Shown one piece after another: positions 53,721-62,473 of a stretch of DNA of 64,000 nucleotides. The stretch is from positions 1-64,000 of the forward strand of contig NZ_FOSG01000018.1 in the NCBI RefSeq assembly GCF_900114215.1, in the 5' to 3' direction. The position numbers were made by a program, and so were the translations under genes. Within the stretch, counting starts at the first letter, position 1. Each line of letters starts with the position of its first letter. The DNA is from Streptomyces mangrovi (GTDB taxonomy: Bacteria; Actinomycetota; Actinomycetes; Streptomycetales; Streptomycetaceae). A model generated the notes under the pieces. It was not told where the DNA came from. It saw nothing but the letters and a program-made list of their open reading frames with translations, and searched no databases.

Positions 53721-54104
53721 TCAGAACCTGAGCCCGGCCTCGCGGGCGGCGTCGGCCAGGGCGGCGATCCGCCCGGCGTACTTGTTGCCGCCGCGGTCGA
53801 ACACGACGGCCTCGATGCCCGCGGCCTTGGCGCGCTCGGCGACCAGGGACCCGACCTGCTTGGCCAGGGCGGTCTTGTCGCCCTCACCGCCGCGGATCGA
53901 GCTGTCCAGCGTCGACGCCGAGGCCAGCGTGTGGCCCGCGATGTCGTCGATGACCTGGGCCACCATGTGGCGGTTGGAGCGCGTCACCACCAGGCGCGGA
54001 CGCTCGGGGGTGCCCGACACCTTCTTGCGGACGCGGATGTGGCGCCGCTTGACAGCGGCGGCCTTGCGCGCGCTGCCCTTCGCGATCTTCACACCGTATG
54101 CCAT
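53721..54104 (-). CDS. rplR: 50S ribosomal protein L18
   Basis: A 127-residue L18 (5S rRNA-binding) with RPRLVVTRSNRHMVAQVIDD and the terminal ALADAAREAGLRF. Confidence 0.98.
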   Translation of the reverse strand: MAYGVKIAKGSARKAAAVKRRHIRVRKKVSGTPERPRLVVTRSNRHMVAQVIDDIAGHTLASASTLDSSIRGGEGDKTALAKQVGSLVAERAKAAGIEAVVFDRGGNKYAGRIAALADAAREAGLRF

Positions 54105-54107
54105 GGC

Positions 54108-54647
54108 TTACTTACCAGCCTTTCCGACCTTGCGGCGGATGACCTCGCCCGCGTACTTCACGCCCTTGGCCTTGTACGGGTCGGGCTTGCGCAGCTTGCG
54201 GATGTTCGCGGCGACCTCGCCGACCTTCTGCTTGTCGATGCCCTCGACGCTCAGCTTGGTCGGGGACTCCACCTTGAAGGAGATGCCCTCGGGAGCCTTC
54301 ACCGTGATCGGGTGGCTGTAGCCCAGGGAGAACTCCAGGTCGGAGCCCTTCGCCTGGACGCGGTAACCGACACCGCTGATCTCGAGCTGCTTGGTGTATC
54401 CCTGGGTCACGCCAGTGATCATGTTCGCCACCAGCGTGCGGGACAGACCGTGCAGGGCCTTGTTCCGGCTCTCGTCGTTCGGGCGGGTGACGTTGATGAC
54501 GCCGTCCTCACCCTTGGCGACCTCGATGGGCGCGGCGACGGTGTGCGAAAGGTTGCCCTTGGGCCCCTTCACGTTGACCGTCCGGCCATCGATGGTGACG
54601 TCCACACCGGCGGGAACCTGGATGGGGAGCTTGCCGATACGCGACAT
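54108..54647 (-). CDS. rplF: 50S ribosomal protein L6
   Basis: A 179-residue L6 starting MSRIGKLPIQVPAGVDVTID with the C-terminal signature PDPYKAKGVKYAGEVIRRK. It ends three bases before rplR. Confidence 0.98.
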   Translation of the reverse strand: MSRIGKLPIQVPAGVDVTIDGRTVNVKGPKGNLSHTVAAPIEVAKGEDGVINVTRPNDESRNKALHGLSRTLVANMITGVTQGYTKQLEISGVGYRVQAKGSDLEFSLGYSHPITVKAPEGISFKVESPTKLSVEGIDKQKVGEVAANIRKLRKPDPYKAKGVKYAGEVIRRKVGKAGK

Positions 54648-54671
54648 GAGCTTTACCTCCGTTCCCTTCCG

Positions 54672-55070
54672 TTACCAGACGTAGGCGAGGACTTCCCCAC
54701 CCACGCCCTTCTTCTGAGCCTGCTTGTCGGTGAGGAGCCCGTGGGACGTGGAGATGATCGCCACGCCCAGGCCGCCGAGCACCTTCGGCAGGTTGGTGGA
54801 CTTTGCGTAGACCCGCAGACCCGGCTTGCTGATCCGCTTGATGCCGGCGATCGAACGCTCGCGGTTCGGACCGAACTTGAGCTCCAGGACGAGGTTCTTG
54901 CCCACCGGGGCGTCCTCGACCTTCCATCCGGTGATGTAACCCTCCTGCTGGAGGATCTCCGCGATGTGCGACTTGATCTTGCTGTGCGGCATCACGACGG
55001 TGTCGTGGTAAGCCGAGTTCGCGTTTCGCAGACGCGTCAGCATGTCTGCGATCGGATCGGTCATGGTCAT
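54672..55070 (-). CDS. rpsH: 30S ribosomal protein S8
   Basis: A 132-residue S8, with DPIADMLTRLRNANSAYHDT at the start and STSHGLLTDKQAQKKGVGGE near the end. The first of two close ATGs has GAAGG seven bases upstream. A 216-bp gap separates it from rpsN, unusually long within this operon. Confidence 0.97.
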   Translation of the reverse strand: MTMTDPIADMLTRLRNANSAYHDTVVMPHSKIKSHIAEILQQEGYITGWKVEDAPVGKNLVLELKFGPNRERSIAGIKRISKPGLRVYAKSTNLPKVLGGLGVAIISTSHGLLTDKQAQKKGVGGEVLAYVW

Positions 55071-55268
55071 GTGATGGCCTTCGGCCTCTCTCGCCGGGGT
55101 TTCCTGTCTGCTCCGTCCCTCTCCCCGTACGCGGGACGCGACGGGACGGGTGCGGTGCGGGGACCTACGGCGTAGTAAGACGGTCATGGGCGGCGACGCC
55201 CAACCCACAAGCCTAGGGCACGCGGGGAGGGCGTTCGCCGGCCAGGATGCTCTTACCGAGAGTCCCTG

Positions 55269-55288
55269 AGGTCCGCTTGCGCGGACCT
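55269..55288 (-). promoter_or_regulatory. Hairpin over the rpsN stop codon
   Basis: AGGTCCGC, TTGC, GCGGACCT form a perfect 8-bp stem whose 5' arm on the transcript includes part of the rpsN stop codon. It begins the long rpsN-rpsH gap and could be an attenuator, processing site or S8-binding site. Confidence 0.45.
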
Positions 55289-55472
55289 ACCAGGAGCTCT
55301 TGGTGACGCCCGGCAGCTCGCCGCGGTGGGCCATCTCACGAAGGCACACGCGGCACAGGCCGAACTTGCGGTAGACGGAGTGGGGTCGGCCGCAGCGCTG
55401 GCACCGCGTGTACGCGCGGACCGCGAACTTCGGCTTGCGGGCGGCCTTGGCAATCAGAGCCTTCTTCGCCAC
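55287..55472 (-). CDS. rpsN: 30S ribosomal protein S14, type Z
   Basis: A 61-residue zinc-binding S14, MAKKALIAKAARKPKFAVRA onward, with ligands Cys24, Cys27, Cys40 and Cys43. Streptomyces usually carry a zinc-free paralogue elsewhere that is made under zinc limitation. It begins three bases after the rplE stop. Confidence 0.97.
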   Translation of the reverse strand: MAKKALIAKAARKPKFAVRAYTRCQRCGRPHSVYRKFGLCRVCLREMAHRGELPGVTKSSW

Positions 55473-55475
55473 GGC

Positions 55476-56039
55476 TCACGCCTCCTTGAAGGGGAATCCG
55501 AGGTGACGCAGCAGGGCGCGACCTTCCTCGTCGGTGTTCGCCGTGGTGACCACGGTGATGTCCATGCCTCGGACCCGGTCGATCTTGTCCTGGTCGATCT
55601 CGTGGAACATGACCTGCTCCGTGAGACCGAAGGTGTAGTTGCCCCTGCCGTCGAACTGCTTCGGCGACAGACCGCGGAAGTCGCGGATGCGCGGCAGCGC
55701 GAGCGACAGCAGGCGGTCCAGGAACTCCCACATCCGGTCGCCCCGAAGGGTGACGTGGGCACCGATCGGCTGACCCTCGCGCAGCTTGAACTGCGCGATG
55801 GACTTCCGGGCCTTGGTCACGGCCGGCTTCTGGCCGGTGATCGTGGCGAGGTCGCGGATGGCGCCCTCGATCAGCTTGGAGTCGCGGGCGGCCTCGCCCA
55901 CACCCATGTTGACCACGATCTTGGTGAGACCGGGGGTCTGCATGACGTTCTCGTACTTGAACTCGTCACGCAGCTTGCCCGCGATCTCCTCGCGGTAGCG
56001 CGTCTTCAGACGCGGCTGCACGTTCGTGGCGGTAGTCAT
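55476..56039 (-). CDS. rplE: 50S ribosomal protein L5
   Basis: A 187-residue L5 with VMQTPGLTKIVVNMGVGEAA and DFRGLSPKQFDGRGNYTFGL. Its ATG overlaps the rplX stop by one base. Confidence 0.98.
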   Translation of the reverse strand: MTTATNVQPRLKTRYREEIAGKLRDEFKYENVMQTPGLTKIVVNMGVGEAARDSKLIEGAIRDLATITGQKPAVTKARKSIAQFKLREGQPIGAHVTLRGDRMWEFLDRLLSLALPRIRDFRGLSPKQFDGRGNYTFGLTEQVMFHEIDQDKIDRVRGMDITVVTTANTDEEGRALLRHLGFPFKEA

Positions 56040-56362
56040 CAGATGTCCTCACCGGTCCGCTTGGCAACGCGGATCTTGTTGCCGTCCTCGTCGAAGCGGT
56101 AACCGACGCGGGTGACGACCTTGTTGCCGTCCTTCTCCACGACGAGCTGAACGTTGCTCACGTGGATCGGGGCCTCGGTCGTCACGATGCCGCCGGTCTT
56201 CGAACCGCGAGCGGTCTGGCCGGCCTTGGTGTGCTTCTTGACCCGGTTGACACCCTCGACCAGGACACGGTCCTCGCGGGGGTAGGCCTCGATGACCTTG
56301 CCCTGCTTGCCCCTGTCCTTGCCGGTGATGACCTGGACCAGGTCGCCCTTCTTGATCTTCAT
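56039..56362 (-). CDS. rplX: 50S ribosomal protein L24
   Basis: A 107-residue L24 starting MKIKKGDLVQVITGKDRGKQ (KOW motif), with RVLVEGVNRVKKHTKAGQ. It begins three bases after rplN. Confidence 0.98.
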   Translation of the reverse strand: MKIKKGDLVQVITGKDRGKQGKVIEAYPREDRVLVEGVNRVKKHTKAGQTARGSKTGGIVTTEAPIHVSNVQLVVEKDGNKVVTRVGYRFDEDGNKIRVAKRTGEDI

Positions 56363-56365
56363 CGG

Positions 56366-56734
56366 TTACAGCACCTCCGGCGCGAGCGAGATGATCTTCA
56401 TGAACTTCTTCTCGCGCAGCTCACGGCCGACGGGGCCGAAGATACGGGTGCCGCGGGGGTCGCCGTCGTTCTTGAGGATGACGGCGGCGTTCTCGTCGAA
56501 GCGGATGTACGAGCCGTCGGGGCGGCGGCGCTCCTTGACGGTGCGCACGACGACGGCCTTGACGACGTCGCCCTTCTTCACGTTGCCACCGGGGATCGCG
56601 TCCTTGACGGTGGCGACGATGACATCCCCGATACCCGCGTAGCGGCGGCCGGAGCCACCGAGAACACGGATGCAAAGGATCTCCTTCGCGCCCGTGTTGT
56701 CGGCGACACGCAGCCGCGACTCCTGCTGGATCAC
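56366..56734 (-). CDS. rplN: 50S ribosomal protein L14
   Basis: A 122-residue L14 of standard length: MIQQESRLRVADNTGAKEIL onward, ending KIISLAPEVL. A 100-bp gap separates it from rpsQ. Confidence 0.98.
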   Translation of the reverse strand: MIQQESRLRVADNTGAKEILCIRVLGGSGRRYAGIGDVIVATVKDAIPGGNVKKGDVVKAVVVRTVKERRRPDGSYIRFDENAAVILKNDGDPRGTRIFGPVGRELREKKFMKIISLAPEVL

Positions 56735-56834
56735 GTCTATCTCCTGATCGTCTGCCGGTTCCCGGCGGGTGCGCGCTCACCGCGCGCACCTCGCCGAGCC
56801 TGGCGGAACTCGTCCCGAGAAGGGATCTCGGGAA

Positions 56835-57122
56835 TTACTTGGCCTTCTCGAGGATCTCGACGACGCGCCAGCGCTTCGTCGCGGACAGCGGCCGGGTCTC
56901 CATCAGGAGGACGCGGTCGCCGACACCCGCGGCGTTCTGCTCGTCGTGCGCCTTGAGCTTGTTCGTACGGCGGATGACCTTGCCGTACAGGGCGTGCTTG
57001 ACGCGGTCCTCGACGGCGACGACAACGGTCTTGTCCATCTTGTCGCTGACGACCAGACCCTCACGGGTCTTGCGGAAGCCGCGGTTCTGCTCTGCAGTCT
57101 CAGTCACATTCGTCTCGCTCAT
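56835..57122 (-). CDS. rpsQ: 30S ribosomal protein S17
   Basis: A 95-residue S17 with RKTREGLVVSDKMDKTVVVA and GDRVLLMETRPLSATKRWRV. Its ATG overlaps the rpmC stop by one base. Confidence 0.98.
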   Translation of the reverse strand: MSETNVTETAEQNRGFRKTREGLVVSDKMDKTVVVAVEDRVKHALYGKVIRRTNKLKAHDEQNAAGVGDRVLLMETRPLSATKRWRVVEILEKAK

Positions 57123-57346
57123 CAGGCGCTCTCCACCGTCTCGATGCCGAGCTCGCGCTCACGCATCAGGGTGTAGATCCGGGCGATGTCCTTGCGGACG
57201 GCCTTCAGCCGGCCGTTGTTCTCCAGCTGTCCGGTCGCCGCCTGGAAACGGAGCTTGAACAGCTCCTCCTTGGCCTCGCGCAGCTTCACGACGAGCTCCT
57301 CGTCGCCGAGCTCGCGCAGCTCGCTCGCCTTGGTACCGGCCGCCAT
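57122..57346 (-). CDS. rpmC: 50S ribosomal protein L29
   Basis: A 74-residue L29 (SELRELGDEELVVKLREAKE, then RKDIARIYTLMRERE). The ATG overlaps the rplP stop as TGATG; a GTG one codon earlier is possible. Confidence 0.97.
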   Translation of the reverse strand: MAAGTKASELRELGDEELVVKLREAKEELFKLRFQAATGQLENNGRLKAVRKDIARIYTLMRERELGIETVESA

Positions 57347-57765
57347 CACGACTCACCTGCCTCGCGCCGCACGATCCGGCACTTCATCGGAAGCTTGTGA
57401 GCAGCGCGGGTGAGCGCCTCACGAGCAATCTTCTCGTTCGGGTAGGACAGCTCGAACATCACCCGGCCGGGCTTGACGTTCGCGACCCACCACTCCGGCG
57501 AACCCTTACCGGAACCCATGCGGGTCTCGGCGGGCTTCTTGGTCAGCGGACGGTCCGGGTAGATGTTGATCCACACCTTGCCGCCACGCTTGATGTGACG
57601 GGTCATGGAGATACGAGCTGCCTCGATCTGCCGGTTCGTCACGTAGGCAGCGGTCACGGCCTGGATGCCGTACTCGCCGAAAGCAACCTCGGTGCCGCCC
57701 TTGGCCATGCCCTTGCGCTTCGGGTGGTGCTGCTTGCGGTGCTTGACCCTGCGGGGGATCAGCAT
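57346..57765 (-). CDS. rplP: 50S ribosomal protein L16
   Basis: A 139-residue L16 starting MLIPRRVKHRKQHHPKRKGM with WINIYPDRPLTKKPAETRMG. The internal ATG, five bases after the rpsC stop, was chosen on family length. Confidence 0.98.
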   Translation of the reverse strand: MLIPRRVKHRKQHHPKRKGMAKGGTEVAFGEYGIQAVTAAYVTNRQIEAARISMTRHIKRGGKVWINIYPDRPLTKKPAETRMGSGKGSPEWWVANVKPGRVMFELSYPNEKIAREALTRAAHKLPMKCRIVRREAGES

Positions 57766-57770
57766 GACGG

Positions 57771-58601
57771 TCAGGCCTCCTTCCCGGCAGAGCCGGTGCT
57801 CTCGGCGGCCGGAGCGGCAGCGGTGCCCTCGGCGGCCTTGGGCGCCTCGTTCCGCTCCTGCTGCGGCTTGCGGCCGCGGCCGCCGCGCTCGCCACCGCGG
57901 CGCGGGCGGTCGCTGCCACCGCGCGACGGGCGGTTGCCGGCGCGGGCGGCGGCGTTCTCGGCGCGGACCTCGGCGATGTTCTTGACGTCGCCCTTGTAGA
58001 TCCAGACCTTCACACCGATCCGGCCGAAGGTCGTCTTGGCCTCGAAGAAGCCGTAGTCGACGTTGGCGCGCAGGGTGTGCAGGGGAACCCGGCCCTCGCG
58101 GTAGAACTCCGAGCGGGACATCTCGGCGCCGCCGAGGCGGCCACCGCACTGGATCTTGATGCCCTTGGCGCCGGCCTTCATCGTGCTCTGCATCGACTTG
58201 CGCATCGCACGGCGGAAGGAGACGCGGGAGGACAGCTGCTCGGCGACGGCCTGGGCCACCAGCTGAGCGTCCGTCTCCGGGTTCTTGACCTCGAGGATGT
58301 TGAACTGGATCTGCTTGCCGGTCAGCTTCTCCAGCCGACCGCGGATGCGCTCCGCCTCGGCGCCGCGGCGGCCGATCACGATGCCCGGACGGGCGGTGTG
58401 AACGTCGACGCGGACGCGGTCACGGGTGCGCTCGATCTCCACCTTGGAGATGCCGGCCCGCTCCATGCCCTGCGTGAGCAGGCGGCGGATCTCGACGTCT
58501 TCCTTGATGTAGTCCTTGTACAGCTTGTCGGCGTACCAGCGGGACTTGAAGTCCGTGGTGATGCCGAGCCGGAACCCGTGCGGGTTGACCTTCTGCCCCA
58601 T
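57771..58601 (-). CDS. rpsC: 30S ribosomal protein S3
   Basis: A 276-residue S3 with MGQKVNPHGFRLGITTDFKS, the KH domain around GRRGAEAERIRGRLEKLTGK, and a Gly/Arg/Ala-rich C-terminal extension of about 60 residues typical of actinobacteria. Its ATG overlaps the rplV stop by one base (TAATG). Confidence 0.98.
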   Translation of the reverse strand: MGQKVNPHGFRLGITTDFKSRWYADKLYKDYIKEDVEIRRLLTQGMERAGISKVEIERTRDRVRVDVHTARPGIVIGRRGAEAERIRGRLEKLTGKQIQFNILEVKNPETDAQLVAQAVAEQLSSRVSFRRAMRKSMQSTMKAGAKGIKIQCGGRLGGAEMSRSEFYREGRVPLHTLRANVDYGFFEAKTTFGRIGVKVWIYKGDVKNIAEVRAENAAARAGNRPSRGGSDRPRRGGERGGRGRKPQQERNEAPKAAEGTAAAPAAESTGSAGKEA

Positions 58602-58948
58602 TACCGGGTTCCTTCCTTGCTGCTGACGACCACCGTGATGTGGCTGGTCCGCTTACGGATCCGGTAGGCGCGGCCCTGGGCGCGCGGCCGGAACCGCTTC
58701 AGGGTCGGGCCCTCGTCGACGTAGGCCTCGGAGATGAAGAGGCTGTCGACGTCCGTGTGGTCGTAGTTGTGCGCGGCGTTGGCGATGGCGCTGTCGAGCA
58801 CCTTGCCGACGGGCACGCTCGCGGCCTGCGGGGCGAAACGCAGGACCGCCTGAGCCTCCGTGGCGTCCATGCCACGGATGAGGTCCACCACGCGGCGGGC
58901 CTTCATGGGCGTGACGCGGATGTACCGCGCCTGGGCCCTGGCTTCCAT
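58601..58948 (-). CDS. rplV: 50S ribosomal protein L22
   Basis: A 115-residue L22 starting MEARAQARYIRVTPMKARRV and ending RKRTSHITVVVSSKEGTR. The internal ATG has GAAGGGA upstream and gives the family length; an ATG 24 bases earlier has no support. Confidence 0.97.
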   Translation of the reverse strand: MEARAQARYIRVTPMKARRVVDLIRGMDATEAQAVLRFAPQAASVPVGKVLDSAIANAAHNYDHTDVDSLFISEAYVDEGPTLKRFRPRAQGRAYRIRKRTSHITVVVSSKEGTR

Positions 58949-58994
58949 GGTTGTCCCTTCGGTGTCAGTCATAGGTCTTCGCTACTTCCGCACA

Positions 58995-59276
58995 TCAGCG
59001 ACGACGCGACTTGCGGTCGTCCTTCTCGTGGCCGCGGAAGGTGCGGGTCGGCGCGAACTCGCCGAGCTTGTGGCCGACCATCGACTCGGTGACGAACACC
59101 GGGACGTGCTTGCGGCCGTCGTGCACCGCGATCGTGTGGCCCAGCATGGCCGGGACGATCATGGAGCGGCGGGACCAGGTCTTGATGACGTTCTTGGTGC
59201 CTGCGTCGTTCTGTACGTCCACCTTCTTGATCAGGTGGTCGTCGACGAAAGGCCCCTTCTTGAGACTGCGCGGCAT
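58995..59276 (-). CDS. rpsS: 30S ribosomal protein S19
   Basis: A 93-residue S19: MPRSLKKGPFVDDHLIKKVD onward, with the conserved GHKLGEFAPTRTFRGH. Confidence 0.98.
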   Translation of the reverse strand: MPRSLKKGPFVDDHLIKKVDVQNDAGTKNVIKTWSRRSMIVPAMLGHTIAVHDGRKHVPVFVTESMVGHKLGEFAPTRTFRGHEKDDRKSRRR

Positions 59277-59290
59277 CGAAAACCCGCCTC

Positions 59291-60127
59291 CTAGCGCTTC
59301 TTGTTCGTCTTGCGGCGGCGGACGATGTACTTGTTGCTGGCCTTCTTCGGCGAGCGAGTACGTCCTTCCTTCTTGCCCCACGGCGAGACCGGGTGACGAC
59401 CACCGGAGGTCTTGCCCTCACCACCACCGTGCGGGTGGTCGACCGGGTTCATGACCACACCGCGGACGGTCGGGCGGACGCCCTTCCAGCGCATGCGGCC
59501 GGCCTTGCCCCAGTTGATGTTCGACTGCTCGGCGTTGCCGACCTCGCCGACGGTGGCGCGGCAGCGGACGTCGACCAGGCGGATCTCACCGGACGGCATG
59601 CGCAGGTGGGCCATGCGGCCCTCCTTCGCCAGCAGCTGCACGGAGGCGCCCGCGGAGCGGGCGAACTTCGCGCCGCCGCCGGGCCGCAGCTCGATGGCGT
59701 GGATGGTCGTACCGACCGGGATGTTGCGCAGCGCGAGGTTGTTGCCCGGCTTGATGTCGGCGCCGGGGCCGTTCTCGACGCGGTCGCCCTGCTTCATGCC
59801 GGCCGGCGCGAGGATGTAGCGCTTCTCGCCGTCGACGTAGTGCAGCAGCGCGATGCGCGCGGTGCGGTTGGGGTCGTACTCGATGTGCGCGACCTTGGCC
59901 GGCACGCCGTCCTTGTCGTGACGACGGAAGTCGATCACGCGGTAGGCGCGCTTGTGGCCGCCGCCCTGGTGGCGGACGGTCACACGACCGGTGTTGTTAC
60001 GGCCGCCCTTGCTGTGCAGGGGGCGGACCAGCGACTTCTCCGGCGTGGACCGCGTGATCTCGACGAAGTCGGCGACGCTGGAGCCACGACGGCCCGGGGT
60101 CGTCGGCTTGTACTTGCGGATACCCAT
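59291..60127 (-). CDS. rplB: 50S ribosomal protein L2
   Basis: A 278-residue L2 at the peptidyl-transferase centre, starting MGIRKYKPTTPGRRGSSVAD with the critical C-terminal region VRGVVMNPVDHPHGGGEGK. Confidence 0.98.
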   Translation of the reverse strand: MGIRKYKPTTPGRRGSSVADFVEITRSTPEKSLVRPLHSKGGRNNTGRVTVRHQGGGHKRAYRVIDFRRHDKDGVPAKVAHIEYDPNRTARIALLHYVDGEKRYILAPAGMKQGDRVENGPGADIKPGNNLALRNIPVGTTIHAIELRPGGGAKFARSAGASVQLLAKEGRMAHLRMPSGEIRLVDVRCRATVGEVGNAEQSNINWGKAGRMRWKGVRPTVRGVVMNPVDHPHGGGEGKTSGGRHPVSPWGKKEGRTRSPKKASNKYIVRRRKTNKKR

Positions 60128-60166
60128 TTCTCAGTCCTCGTCCGATATCGGACGGTACGACCTCCC

Positions 60167-60490
60167 TTAGGAGACCGGACCGCCGAAGATGTCGATACGG
60201 TCGCCCTCGGCGAGGGTCACGATGGCGCGCTTGGAGTCGGCGCGCTTGCCGTAACCGGTGCGGGTGCGCTTGCGCTTGCCCTGGCGGTTGATCGTGTTGA
60301 CCCCGGTGACCTTGACCGAGAAGACCGTCTCGACGGCCTGCTTGATCTGGGTCTTGTTGGCACGCGGGTCGACGACGAACGTGTACTTGTTCTCGTCCAG
60401 CAGCGCGTAGCTCTTCTCGGAGACCACCGGCTTCACGAGGATGTCGCGGGGGTCGGAGAAGGTCTTGCTGGTGACGGTGGTCTCGGCCAT
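60167..60490 (-). CDS. rplW: 50S ribosomal protein L23
   Basis: A 107-residue L23 with DILVKPVVSEKSYALLDENK and YTFVVDPRANKTQIKQAVE. Its ATG overlaps the rplD stop by one base, which fixes the start. Confidence 0.98.
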   Translation of the reverse strand: MAETTVTSKTFSDPRDILVKPVVSEKSYALLDENKYTFVVDPRANKTQIKQAVETVFSVKVTGVNTINRQGKRKRTRTGYGKRADSKRAIVTLAEGDRIDIFGGPVS

Positions 60491-61146
60491 CAGGCCTCGC
60501 TCCCTTCGTGCTGGGCGGCCTTGCGGCCGGCCACGAAGCTGTCGAGGGCGGCCTTGGTGAAGACCACGTCGTCGGAGACGAGCACGTCGTAGGTGTTCAG
60601 CTGGCCCGGCTCCAGGATGTGGACCTGGGGCAGGTTGCGGGCGGACAGCCACGCGGCCTCGTCGCTCCGCTCGGCGACCAGGAGCACGTTCTTGCGCTCG
60701 CTGATCTTGCCGAACAGGGCCTTGGCGGCCTTGGTGGAGATCTCGCCCTCGACCACGCCGGTCACGACGTGGACGCGGCCGTGGCGCGCCCGGTCGGAGA
60801 GGGCGCCGCGCAGGGCGGCGGCCTTCATCTTCTTCGGGGTCCGCTGCGAGTAGTCGCGCGGCACGGGGCCGTGCACGACGCCACCGCCCGCGAACTGCGG
60901 GGCGCGGGTCGAACCCTGGCGGGCGCGGCCGGTGCCCTTCTGGCGGTACGGCTTCTTGCCGCCGCCGCGGACCTCGCCGCGGGTCTTGGTCTTGTGCGTG
61001 CCCTGACGGGCAGCGGCCAGCTGTGCGACGACGACCTGGTGGATCAGCGGAATGCTGACCTGTGTGTCGAAGATCTCCGCGGGGAGCTCGACGGTCCCGG
61101 CCTTGTCGCCCGCCGGCGAAAGGATGTCAACGGTGGGAGTGCTCAT
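60490..61146 (-). CDS. rplD: 50S ribosomal protein L4
   Basis: A 218-residue L4 with the exit-tunnel loop GGGKKPYRQKGTGRARQGS and VHGPVPRDYSQRTPKKMK. It begins nine bases after rplC. Confidence 0.98.
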   Translation of the reverse strand: MSTPTVDILSPAGDKAGTVELPAEIFDTQVSIPLIHQVVVAQLAAARQGTHKTKTRGEVRGGGKKPYRQKGTGRARQGSTRAPQFAGGGVVHGPVPRDYSQRTPKKMKAAALRGALSDRARHGRVHVVTGVVEGEISTKAAKALFGKISERKNVLLVAERSDEAAWLSARNLPQVHILEPGQLNTYDVLVSDDVVFTKAALDSFVAGRKAAQHEGSEA

Positions 61147-61155
61147 GGTTTACCC

Positions 61156-61803
61156 TCAGGCCCCCTTGGCCGCGGTACGGACCAGGACGAGGCCGCCGTT
61201 CGGACCGGGAACCGCGCCCTTGATGAGCAGCAGGCCCTTCTCCGCGTCAACGGCGTGGACGGTCAGGTTCTGGGTGGTGACCCGCTCGTTGCCCATGCGG
61301 CCGGCCATGCGCAGGCCCTTGAACACACGGCCCGGGGTGGCGCAGCCACCGATGGAGCCGGGAGAGCGGTGCTTGCGCTGCGTGCCGTGGCCGGCGCCGA
61401 GACCGGCGAAGCCGTGGCGCTTCATGACACCGGCGGTGCCCTTGCCCTTGCTCTTGCCGGTGACGTCGACCTTCACGCCCGACTCGAACACCTCGGCGGT
61501 GACCTCCTGGCCGAGCGTGTACTCGCCGGCGTCGGCGGTACGCAGCTCCACCAGGTGGCGGCGCGGGGTGACGTCGGCCTTGGCGAAGTGACCCTTGAGG
61601 GGCTTGTTCACCTTGCGCGGGTCGATCTCGCCGAAGGCGATCTGGACGGCCTCGTAGCCGTCCTTGTCTGCGGTGCGCACCTGGGTGACGATGCAGGGGC
61701 CGGCCTTGACGACGGTGACCGGGACGACACGGTTGTTCTCGTCCCAGACCTGGGTCATGCCGAGCTTCTCGCCCAGGACACCCTTGATCTGCTTGGTGGT
61801 CAT
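61156..61803 (-). CDS. rplC: 50S ribosomal protein L3
   Basis: A 215-residue L3 starting MTTKQIKGVLGEKLGMTQVW with the core RHGFAGLGAGHGTQRKHRSP and GSIGGCATPGRVFKGLRM. Confidence 0.98.
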   Translation of the reverse strand: MTTKQIKGVLGEKLGMTQVWDENNRVVPVTVVKAGPCIVTQVRTADKDGYEAVQIAFGEIDPRKVNKPLKGHFAKADVTPRRHLVELRTADAGEYTLGQEVTAEVFESGVKVDVTGKSKGKGTAGVMKRHGFAGLGAGHGTQRKHRSPGSIGGCATPGRVFKGLRMAGRMGNERVTTQNLTVHAVDAEKGLLLIKGAVPGPNGGLVLVRTAAKGA

Positions 61804-61817
61804 CTCTACCGCGCCTC

Positions 61818-62126
61818 TCAGAGCTTGATCTCGATGTCGACGCCGGCCGGCAGGTCCAGGCGCATCAGCGAGTCAACGGTCTTGGGCGTCGGGTCGAGGA
61901 TGTCGATCAGGCGCTTGTGGGTACGCATCTCGAAGTGCTCGCGCGAGTCCTTGTACTTGTGCGGCGACTTGATGACGCAGTACACGTTCTTCTCTGTGGG
62001 CAGCGGCACCGGGCCCGCGACCGACGCACCAGTACGGGTCACCGTCTCGACGATCTTCTTCGCCGAGGTGTCGATGACCTCGTGGTCGTAGGCCTTGAGC
62101 CGGATGCGGATCTTCTGTCCCGCCAT
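61818..62126 (-). CDS. rpsJ: 30S ribosomal protein S10
   Basis: A 102-residue S10 (NusE), starting MAGQKIRIRLKAYDHEVIDT and ending RLDLPAGVDIEIKL. It is the first gene of the S10 operon and is preceded by a 426-bp leader and promoter region. Confidence 0.98.
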   Translation of the reverse strand: MAGQKIRIRLKAYDHEVIDTSAKKIVETVTRTGASVAGPVPLPTEKNVYCVIKSPHKYKDSREHFEMRTHKRLIDILDPTPKTVDSLMRLDLPAGVDIEIKL

Positions 62127-62347
62127 GGCTACTTCGTAGTCCTGTCTCTCGTCACGCTCCGGGACCCGGTGGGACCACGCTCTCCTCCGACCCACGCGGT
62201 CGGGCGTGTCGCATTCCCGCCACCATGGAAATCCTTGAATTTCCCTGCTCGGGGATGCGGTGCGCGAGACCGCGGAACCGGGGGAGGAAACCCACCGGGC
62301 GCCTGGTCGGTACCCCGCCCACGCTTCCCGGAAGATTCCCGTACTTC

Positions 62348-62365
62348 CGCCCCTGACGAGGGGCG
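62348..62365 (-). promoter_or_regulatory. Hairpin in the rpsJ leader
   Basis: CGCCCCT, a 4-nt loop, AGGGGCG is a perfect 7-bp stem about 80-95 bases downstream of the predicted transcription start. Confidence 0.5.
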
Positions 62366-62392
62366 ACGAATACATTGGGACTCGCTTCCGGT

Positions 62393-62407
62393 CCTCCCGG
62401 CGGGAGG
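62393..62407 (-). promoter_or_regulatory. Second hairpin in the rpsJ leader
   Basis: CCTCCC, three bases, GGGAGG is a perfect 6-bp stem near the 5' end of the predicted rpsJ leader. Confidence 0.45.
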
Positions 62408-62442
62408 CGCGCAGCATCGGCACTCAACCGAGCAACCCGGAC

Positions 62443-62473
62443 AGTCTGCCACACGGGGCATCGCCGATGCCAA
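62443..62473 (-). promoter_or_regulatory. Candidate rpsJ promoter
   Basis: On the minus strand TTGGCA (62473-62468), 19 bases and CAGACT (62448-62443) resemble an HrdB promoter. It implies a leader of about 310 nt before rpsJ. Confidence 0.45.
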
